From positions 1 to 64,000 of the forward strand of contig NZ_VAHN01000009.1 of NCBI RefSeq assembly GCF_005796205.1: a stretch of 64,000 bases of DNA. Direction: 5' to 3'. The notes beneath the pieces are model-generated. The model saw only the letters and a list, made by a program, of their open reading frames with translations, had not been told where the DNA came from and ran no database searches. Position 1 is the stretch's first letter, and each line of letters begins with the position of its first letter. A program made the position numbers and the translations under genes. Shown piece after piece: positions 58,663 to 64,000 of this stretch. The DNA comes from Pseudarthrobacter sp. NamE2 (GTDB lineage Bacteria > Actinomycetota > Actinomycetes > Actinomycetales > Micrococcaceae).

Positions 58663-59274
58663 ATGGCACCGTTCAAGATCGGCTACTTCGTGGGGAGCCT
58701 CTCGGCCGGCTCGATCAACAGGGTCCTCTCCAAGGCGCTGATCAAACTCGCCCCGGAGGACCTCGAGTTCACGGAGATCCCCATCAAGGACCTCCCGCTC
58801 TACAACTACGACCTCGACGCCGACTTCCCGGCGCCGGCACAGGCCCTCAAGGACGCAGTGGAGGCCTCAGACGGCATCCTTTTCGTCTCCCCCGAATACA
58901 ACCGGTCCATTCCGGGCCCGTTGAAGAACGCCATCGACTGGGGCTCCCGGCCGTGGGGGTCCAACTCCTTCGCCCGCAAGCCAACCGGCATCATCGGCGC
59001 TTCCGTGGGCAGTATCGGCACCGCCGTGATGCAGTCTTCCTTCCGGAGCGTCCTGAGCTTCCTGGACGCGCCGCAGCTGAACGCCCCGGAGGCCTACATC
59101 CATTACGACGCCGCGGTGTTCGGTGAGGACGGCGAGGTCAGGAACGGGAGCACCGCCAAGTTCCTGCGGCACTACATGGACGAGTACGGCGCCTTCGTGG
59201 CCCGCGTCCTGGCCGCGAACGCACCCGGCCACATCGGCGACATTGAACTCGATGAGGACAAGCTGACCCGCTGA
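58663..59274 (+). CDS. NADPH-dependent FMN reductase
   Basis: A 203-residue flavodoxin-like reductase. The FMN phosphate loop is at VGSLSAGSINRVLSKAL (residues 8-24), ILFVSPEYNRSIPGPLKNAIDWGSR is the diagnostic SPEYN(G/R) flavin motif, and IIGASVGSIGTAVMQ the third flavin contact. It reduces flavin, quinone or azo compounds; the in vivo substrate is not predictable. ATG 58663 follows GGAAGGAAC. A terminator lies 20 bases past the stop. Confidence 0.92.
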   Translation: MAPFKIGYFVGSLSAGSINRVLSKALIKLAPEDLEFTEIPIKDLPLYNYDLDADFPAPAQALKDAVEASDGILFVSPEYNRSIPGPLKNAIDWGSRPWGSNSFARKPTGIIGASVGSIGTAVMQSSFRSVLSFLDAPQLNAPEAYIHYDAAVFGEDGEVRNGSTAKFLRHYMDEYGAFVARVLAANAPGHIGDIELDEDKLTR

Positions 59275-59293
59275 CCGGCCGGCAAGCGTACAG

Positions 59294-59321
59294 AGGCCCG
59301 CCGTCCCAGCACGGCGGGCCT
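59294..59321 (+). terminator. Terminator-like hairpin after the FMN reductase gene
   Basis: AGGCCCGCCGT and ACGGCGGGCCT form an 11-bp perfect stem around CCCAGC, 19 bases past the stop and before a converging gene. The T run is poor (TCGGGCCTT). Confidence 0.65.
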
Positions 59322-59345
59322 TCGGGCCTTGTAGTTGTGACGGCG

Positions 59346-59822
59346 TCAGTCCAGCGGCAGGGTTACCGTCACGCTGGTGCCGTGGCCGGGGCTGGAGTCG
59401 ATTTCCACGGACCCCCCTGCCTCGCGGACAGCAACCGCCATCAGCCGGAGCCCGTACCCGTGGTGCCGGCCGCAGGTGGCGCGGCGGCTGTCAAAGCCGG
59501 TGCCGTCGTCGGACACCACCAGCCGGATGCCGTGGTGCACCGCGGCGAGTTGAACCGTGAGGTGCGATGCTGCCGAGTATTTGTAGGCGTTGCTGAGCGC
59601 CTCCCGGGCCGACTGGTACAGGAGGGACGCGCAGTCCACCGGAATCTCGATGCCCCAGTGCGGAGTGTCCCAGCGGATCGCTGTCCCGCGCTGCCGGAGG
59701 GGCCCGGTGAGCCGGTCGATGCAGCCGGCCAGCCCCAAGGCGTGGAAATCCAGCGGATGCTGATCGGTCAGCACGCCTCCCACGGTAGTGACGTCGTCGT
59801 CAAAAGCTGTTTCGTGTTGCAT
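59346..59822 (-). CDS. Orphan HATPase protein (NarX/LiaS-type kinase C-terminus)
   Basis: A 158-residue protein that is essentially the ATP-binding end of a HisKA_3-type sensor kinase: LDFHALGLAGCIDRLTGPLRQRG, N-box YQSAREALSNAYKYS, G1 VVSDDGTGFD, G2 GYGLRLMAVAVREAGG and the ending GTSVTVTLPL. The sensor and the phosphorylatable histidine are absent, so it cannot act as a complete kinase. ATG 59822 follows CAGGAAGTC; an upstream start would add 28 unremarkable residues. It is divergent from a decayed response regulator, and both may be relics of one system. Confidence 0.82.
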   Translation of the reverse strand: MQHETAFDDDVTTVGGVLTDQHPLDFHALGLAGCIDRLTGPLRQRGTAIRWDTPHWGIEIPVDCASLLYQSAREALSNAYKYSAASHLTVQLAAVHHGIRLVVSDDGTGFDSRRATCGRHHGYGLRLMAVAVREAGGSVEIDSSPGHGTSVTVTLPLD

Positions 59823-60078
59823 GACTTCCTGCTCCCCACAAGCTGGTCTGTCCTTGTTCCTCCAGCGTGGACCTGCAACTTCAGGGGCCGGCAAGGTTTG
59901 GGTCAAGATCGAATCAATTCTGGCGGCGCTGCCGGCCGCGCCGGATTACGGCTGCTTCAGGACCGCAGGCGGCGGGTACGGCCCCTCCGGAATGGCTTCT
60001 GCTGGGGAGCCGGAAAGTGGGTCAAAAATGCCGCTTTGGCTGCAGGCGCTGCTGTGGGGCACAGTGGCCGGGGCCGCC

Positions 60079-60851
60079 CTGCAGCAGTCAGGTTTCGCAG
60101 TTCACGGCACGTCCTCCGGCTTTGATGGTGTTGAGGCGGTTCGAATGCATTGCCCCGACATTGTGACTATGGATGTTGGCCTACCAGACTTCGACGGGCT
60201 GGAGGCCTCGCGGCGGATCAGGACCTTCAGCGATGCCTACCTCATCATTGTCACCAGCCGGGGGGACGAGGCCGATGCCTTGATGGGTTTCGAAGCCGGC
60301 GCGGACGACTATCTCACCAAACCCTTCCGCCCCCGCGAACTCCGGGCGCGGATCGCTGCCATGCTGCGCAGGCCCAGGAGCCTAAGCACCCGCAGCGCTG
60401 AACCTGTTCTATCCGGCGGGCGCCACAGGGAGCAGACTGGGCACCTTGCAACGGACGACGGTGGCCGGACGAGTCCGGGCGACCAGCCGCGGGACGAGTT
60501 CCTCCCGGAGCAGCAGGTCGCTCCGCGTGCTGCGACTTCGCCCATAAGGGCCTCACTGTGCACGAGAGTTCCCGGCAGGCGGCCATCAATGGAAGTCAGG
60601 TGGACCTGACCCGGACCCAGTTCGATATCCTCCTGGTCCTGATGGAAAATGGCCGCACGGTCCAGACCAAGGCAGACCTTGTCCGGCGGCTCCGCAACGA
60701 GCCCTACAGCACAAACTCGTACGTCAGTCCGGGGGAAGAGCGGGCAGTCGAGGTGCATCTGGGGAACCTCCGTAAGCGGTTGGGGGACAGCTCCCGGAAC
60801 CCGCGCTGGATTGAAACCGTGCGGGGAGTGGGCTACCGCATGACGCAGTAG
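60079..60851 (+). pseudogene. Decayed OmpR-type response regulator
   Basis: Two halves of one regulator lie in different frames. The receiver half reads from LQQSGFAVHG (60079) through DIVTMDVGLPDFDG with the phospho-acceptor Asp, and DDYLTKPF, to about 60364. Its first strand and the acidic pocket are missing; the sequence upstream is unrelated in any frame. The winged-helix half is in another frame from about 60530 (SQVDLTRTQFDILLVL, VEVHLGNLRKRLG, VRGVGYRM) to 60851. There is thus at least one frameshift and one N-terminal lesion. The DNA-binding half alone could still be translated from GTG 60558 (97 residues). Confidence 0.78.
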
Positions 60852-60934
60852 CGGATCGGCCAGGTTCTTTCCCGGACACTGTCACGTATCCTCGTTCGTG
60901 AGCCGGACCCGCCGCGCATCTGAGGGAGGCCAGA

Positions 60935-61354
60935 ATGCCGTGGGAAATCATCGCCGGGATCGCGGTAGGTATCCTGCTGCCCTATGCCGTTCTGTTGTTG
61001 ATGCTGTGGCTGTACGCCCGCCGCAATCCGGAGACCGCCACCCTGAAGGACGCCCTGCGGCTCCTTCCGGACCTGTTGCGGCTCGTCCGGAGGCTGGCCG
61101 CGGACCGCACCCTCGCCGTCGGAATCCGCGTCCGGCTGGTGCTGCTGCTGGCGTATCTGCTCTCGCCCATTGACCTGGTGCCGGACTTCGTTCCCGTCAT
61201 CGGCTACGCGGACGACGCCGTGATCGTCGCCCTGGTGCTGCGCTCGGTGATCAAGCGCGCCGGCGCAGAAGCTGTGCGCAGGCACTGGCCCGGAACCGCC
61301 GCCGGGCTGGACATCATCCTGAAGGCGGCCTCCCCGGTGCAACGGCGGCGGTAA
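60935..61354 (+). CDS. DUF1232 (YkvA-like) membrane protein
   Basis: A 139-residue protein with an N-terminal membrane helix (IIAGIAVGILLPYAVLLLMLWLY) and a DUF1232 domain, recognised by LAYLLSPIDLVPDFVPVIGYADDAVIVALVLRSV. The family is widespread and of unknown function. ATG 60935 follows GAGGGAGG. It stands alone, 84 bases after the response-regulator remnant. Confidence 0.88.
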   Translation: MPWEIIAGIAVGILLPYAVLLLMLWLYARRNPETATLKDALRLLPDLLRLVRRLAADRTLAVGIRVRLVLLLAYLLSPIDLVPDFVPVIGYADDAVIVALVLRSVIKRAGAEAVRRHWPGTAAGLDIILKAASPVQRRR

Positions 61355-61428
61355 AAACTTCGGCCTGTTCCGTCTCTTTTGAGCCGCAGGACTGTTAGCG
61401 TGGAGGCCCGGCCAATGAAGGAGGAGCG

Positions 61429-61611
61429 ATGACTGTCAATTCACCGGATTCACTGCCCGACGACGAGTCCCAGGAAGGTGCCGAAGGCACGGGCGGAAAG
61501 GGTGGGATCCCGCAGGGTGGCGACGGAATCGGCATTTCCGTAGACGCAGAGCCCAACACCTTCGAACCGGAAGAGGACCCGGACGCCACGGAGGACCCGC
61601 AAAGTCCGTAG
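61429..61611 (+). CDS. 60-residue acidic small protein
   Basis: A 60-residue, Asp/Glu/Gly-rich protein (GTGGKGGIPQGGDGIG, then EPEEDPDATEDP), predicted disordered. AAGGAGGAG stands 3-4 bases before the ATG, one of the strongest ribosome sites in the window, which supports expression despite the low-complexity sequence. No family recognised; compare the acidic 49-residue protein at 58243-58392. Confidence 0.7.
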   Translation: MTVNSPDSLPDDESQEGAEGTGGKGGIPQGGDGIGISVDAEPNTFEPEEDPDATEDPQSP

Positions 61612-61991
61612 GGGATATTCTCTCAAGGTTCCATCAAGATTCACCGAAGGGGCCCTTTTTGGAATTCTGCCCAGGCTACCGGCCGGTAGATTTCTATCTG
61701 TTTCCAGTTCCCCAACACGGAAGCACAAAAGCCCCCGCGCTGGAGCCTGACTCGCGCGGGGGCTTCGCCCCAAGCCGCAGCAAAGCTCGGCTGGAACCCA
61801 TCCTGTCGCCGATCCAGCCTGCCCGAGGGATCACTGGATTCGGCGAAGAGCTCTGCGCTCCGTGCCAGGCCGCCCACCAGGTCCACGTCTCGCTGATGCC
61901 GGAAGGCGAGGGCCCGCGTGAATGCGTCCATCTAGGCAGTGTGGACCTCCGGGCGGCGCGGCGTCCAGCATTTCCGGCAAGTGGGGAGGGG
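61612..61991. other. 380-bp region without a supported gene
   Basis: Contains a strong hairpin (61729-61765). A 96-residue frame on the minus strand (61641-61931) has an ATG but runs straight through that hairpin and resembles no protein I know. I leave it unannotated. Confidence 0.5.
61729..61765 (-). terminator. Terminator hairpin downstream of the 61992 gene
   Basis: AAGCCCCCGCGC (61729-61740) and GCGCGGGGGCTT (61754-61765) form a 12-bp stem. On the minus strand TTTTGTG follows. It ends any transcript running leftward from 62495. Confidence 0.75.
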
Positions 61992-62495
61992 CTACAGTTC
62001 CTGGTCCGCAGGCACCCTTCCGATGCTCCATGCGGAGACCTTCCGGAGGTCAACCCTGGTGGCCTGCAGGTGCACGTGCTCTCCACCCGAGAGCAGCAGC
62101 GGCGCAAGGAAGTGGATGTACCGGTCCTGGGTTTTCGGCTGCGCGTTCGCGTCCGTGTCCGCCGCTGCCCTGTGCCGTTGTTCGTCCATTGCCGACTGCA
62201 GCGCATCGAGGGCGTCAGCTATTGCGGGACTGCCGGGGCGGATTTGGTCATGCTGCCGCCTTGCCCACGCCTGTTCGGACACGACCGATCCGGAAATGAC
62301 GGTGCCGTCCGCCACCACGGTGAGCTCGATGGTTGCGTCCGGGTCACCCTTGGATATGGGGGCCAGCAGCAGCGCCAGGCGGGGATCGACGTCGTACCAG
62401 GACTGGGCGGCGAACCGTTCATGGTGCGCCCTGAACTTCTCCTGGTGCTCCGCGTGCACCCGGGTGACTGTATCGTGGGCTGAATCGTTCGCCAT
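61992..62495 (-). CDS. Hypothetical protein, faintly GvpU-like
   Basis: A 167-residue soluble protein. After a His/Glu-rich N-terminal helix come strand-like segments ATIELTVVADGTVISGSVVSE and HVHLQATRVDLRKVSAWSIGRV. That two-part pattern recalls the gas-vesicle accessory family GvpU, but the match is by eye and weak, and no other gas-vesicle gene is present. ATG 62495 follows AAGGGA. I would treat it as unknown. Confidence 0.65.
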   Translation of the reverse strand: MANDSAHDTVTRVHAEHQEKFRAHHERFAAQSWYDVDPRLALLLAPISKGDPDATIELTVVADGTVISGSVVSEQAWARRQHDQIRPGSPAIADALDALQSAMDEQRHRAAADTDANAQPKTQDRYIHFLAPLLLSGGEHVHLQATRVDLRKVSAWSIGRVPADQEL

Positions 62496-62610
62496 GGCTG
62501 GTCCCTTCTGCGCGGTGAAGTCCCTTCCTACGAGCTTAGGAGCCATCCGGGTGTCACGCACAGCACGCTTCCAGCCCACACTGGCCTACTTCTGACGGCG
62601 AGAAACCTGA

Positions 62611-62979
62611 AAACCGGGTCCGCTGACGGCGAGTGCGGCCGGAAAGATCCTGATCGCCGCCGAGCCCGAGGAGGAGCTTGAACAGATTGTGGCTGCCGCC
62701 GTCGCGGCAGGGCATGAAGACCGGGCCTTCACGCTGGAGGCGCTGCGCTCACGCCTGCCCGAGCCGGGAGCTCCTTATGCCTATTCCGCGGATGAGCGCG
62801 CCACCGGCGTGATGTCCGTGGCAGTGGCTGTCCCGAACCGGGGCGGCAAGCCCAGCGAGTCCATTTCGCTCACCAGCCCCATGGAGGCGGCGACCGAAGA
62901 CTCGCTTAAGGCGGGAGTCCCGGAGTTGAAGCGCGCCGCGGGCAGGCTTTCGGAGCTCCTCGAAGGCTCGGTCTACTAG
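62611..62979 (+). pseudogene. IclR-family effector-domain remnant
   Basis: From 62623 the frame reads LTASAAGKILIAAEPEEELEQ, then VMSVAVAVPNRGGKPSESISLTSP and ELKRAAGRLSELL. This is the second half of an IclR effector domain (compare LHATSSGKILLAAL in the gene at 12778). The DNA-binding half is missing: an in-frame stop lies at 62608-62610. The 11-base word CTGACGGCGAG occurs at 62592-62602 and again at 62623-62633, exactly where homology begins, as expected of a deletion between short repeats. Confidence 0.7.
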
Positions 62980-63176
62980 TGTGATGCCGCGGCGGCGCTT
63001 GGATTGGGGGAGCGGCTGCGGCATGAAACTTAACAATGCGGCGACCGATTACCGTGGCGTCCCGGGTCCATCCGATAATCAACTTCGGATCCGGGCACCA
63101 TTCCCGCCCTCCCTCTTGCACTATCGCGTCCCACGGTGGCGTGGACGCTCCCATAAATACTTCAGGACGTTTCTTC

Positions 63177-63374
63177 ATGGACGGATCAAGCTTCGTAGCC
63201 CTCTTCCTGGCCGGGAAAGACGACACAGCAACCAGTGCACTTCCGCACGCCCCAAAACAGGTACGGGCCCGCAAGCCGCAGCTGTCCAGGTGGGACCTCC
63301 GGCGGGGACGTCTGGCCAGCATGCTTCACCGCCTCGCCTGGGCCATCGAACCGGACGCCCGCGGCCTGAACTGA
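63177..63374 (+). CDS. Possible 65-residue hypothetical protein
   Basis: ATG at 63177, preceded by AGGACG, opens a 65-residue basic protein ending RWDLRRGRLASMLHRLAWAIEPDARGLN, with a plausible amphipathic C-terminal helix. Codon third positions are GC-rich in the second half. The frame extends another 47 codons upstream, but that part is implausible. No homologue is recognised. Confidence 0.4.
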   Translation: MDGSSFVALFLAGKDDTATSALPHAPKQVRARKPQLSRWDLRRGRLASMLHRLAWAIEPDARGLN

Positions 63375-63407
63375 CCGCACCAAGTTTGGGGCCCTGCACC
63401 AGCTGGC

Positions 63408-64000
63408 CTAGCTTTCCTGGGGCGCGGGGCCACTGCTCTCGCGGACAACCAGTTCCGTGGCAAGTTCGACACTCCGCGGGCGTGGGTCGGTGCCTCGAGC
63501 CATGTCGAGGACCATCTTGACGGCAGTCTCTGCCATCTCGTTGAGTGGCTGGTGGATGGTGGTCAGGGACGGGGCCACCCAGGCCGCGAGGGGGAGGTTG
63601 TCGTATCCGACGACGGAGAGGTCTCCCGGGACTTCGATATTGAGTTCCCTCGCCGCCCGCAGAACCCCGAGCGCCTGCATGTCCGAGCCGGCGAAGATGG
63701 CCGTAGGCCTGTCCGCCCGGGTGAGGAGGGCGCTGCCGTGTTCAAATCCCCCGGCCACCGAGAAGTCACTCCACCGGATGGCGTCCGCGAACACGGGAAC
63801 GCCGGCCTCGGCATGTGCTGCCCTGTAGCCGCCCACCCGGGCGCGCGAGCACAACACGTCTTCCGGTCCGGAAATGATGGCAATCCGGCGGTGTCCCAGG
63901 GACAGTAGGTGCCGCGTGGCAGAGAGTCCGCCGTACCAGTTGTTTGACCCCACAGCCGGTACATCACTGGGGGGTTCGCCATCCGTATCCAGGACCACAT
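63408..64000 (-). CDS. LacI-family regulator, partial (N-terminus beyond the window)
   Basis: The visible 197 residues are the C-terminal sugar-binding domain of a LacI/GalR repressor: GLSATRHLLSLGHRRIAIISGP, PTAIFAGSDMQALGVLRAARELNIEVPGDLSVVGYDNLPLAAWVAPSLTTIHQP and the closing MAETAVKMVLDMARG. The helix-turn-helix lies past position 64000. It may be the repressor that reads the GAAAGCG palindromes at 52058 and 58166, but its own neighbourhood is outside the window and the link is unproven. Confidence 0.92.
   Translation of the reverse strand, partial: VVLDTDGEPPSDVPAVGSNNWYGGLSATRHLLSLGHRRIAIISGPEDVLCSRARVGGYRAAHAEAGVPVFADAIRWSDFSVAGGFEHGSALLTRADRPTAIFAGSDMQALGVLRAARELNIEVPGDLSVVGYDNLPLAAWVAPSLTTIHQPLNEMAETAVKMVLDMARGTDPRPRSVELATELVVRESSGPAPQES

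Noticed and set aside
61641..61931. A 96-residue minus-strand frame
   Set aside because: It runs through a strong terminator hairpin at 61729-61765, has no recognisable similarity and no clear ribosome site.
61992..62495. Pyridoxamine-phosphate-oxidase-like annotation
   Set aside because: The flavin-binding motif pattern is not visible; a faint GvpU-like resemblance is no stronger, so the gene is left as hypothetical.

Overview
The window reads as chromosomal DNA of a high-GC actinobacterium of the Micrococcaceae, most likely Arthrobacter or Pseudarthrobacter. The basis is uniformly GC-rich third codon positions, frequent GTG and TTG starts behind AAGGAG-type ribosome sites, and an 830-residue dimethylglycine oxidase that closely resembles the Arthrobacter globiformis enzyme as I remember it. 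I see no rRNA, tRNA, CRISPR, phage or insertion sequence. About 55 intact genes are supported, plus three decayed or frameshifted ones and one cut by the right edge.

Layout. 1-8.4 kb: a one-carbon block. purU, dimethylglycine oxidase, an FchA-type cyclohydrolase/cyclodeaminase and folD run leftward, followed by moeA and fdhD. Together they take the methyl group of dimethylglycine through folate to formate and help mature a molybdenum formate dehydrogenase. A GntR regulator is divergent from purU. AT-rich TGATATAT sites lie at three promoter regions of this block. The FolD lacks the cyclohydrolase lysine, which the neighbouring FchA-like protein may replace. 8.4-12.3 kb: a small protein, a frameshifted LuxR regulator and a betaine-type BCCT carrier. 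12.8-14.5 kb: an IclR regulator, uraH and uraD (urate breakdown). 14.7-19.9 kb: a GAF histidine kinase facing a tightly overlapped operon of receiver-PP2C phosphatase, cellulose-synthase-like glycosyltransferase, STAS protein and RsbW-like kinase. 20-24.4 kb: small proteins, a metzincin, an acetyltransferase, an aldo/keto reductase, a peroxiredoxin and a winged-helix regulator. 24.4-30.6 kb: hyi-glxR-gcl-glxK-allB, the allantoin/glyoxylate-to-glycerate pathway.

30.8-51.9 kb is mixed metabolism: katG; an MHS transporter and M20 amidohydrolase opposite a tandem Lrp regulator; a cupin; GlgX; Hsp20; a DUF2231-Rieske fusion; NagA; DctA; a PLP dehydratase; lipoproteins; a HisC-like aminotransferase with an Lrp regulator. 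52-58.4 kb holds two rhamnogalacturonan lyases (PL11 and PL26-like), each behind a GAAAGCG-type LacI operator. A LacI repressor runs off the right end. 58.6-63.4 kb is accessory: an FMN reductase, an orphan HATPase protein beside a decayed response regulator, small acidic proteins and an IclR remnant.

Main points for follow-up: the FolD/FchA division of labour; the 85-nt two-stem element in front of moeA; tandem IclR-like operators linking uraD, hyi and dctA; the partner-switch/glycosyltransferase operon; and a 59-bp palindrome present twice in opposite orientation.
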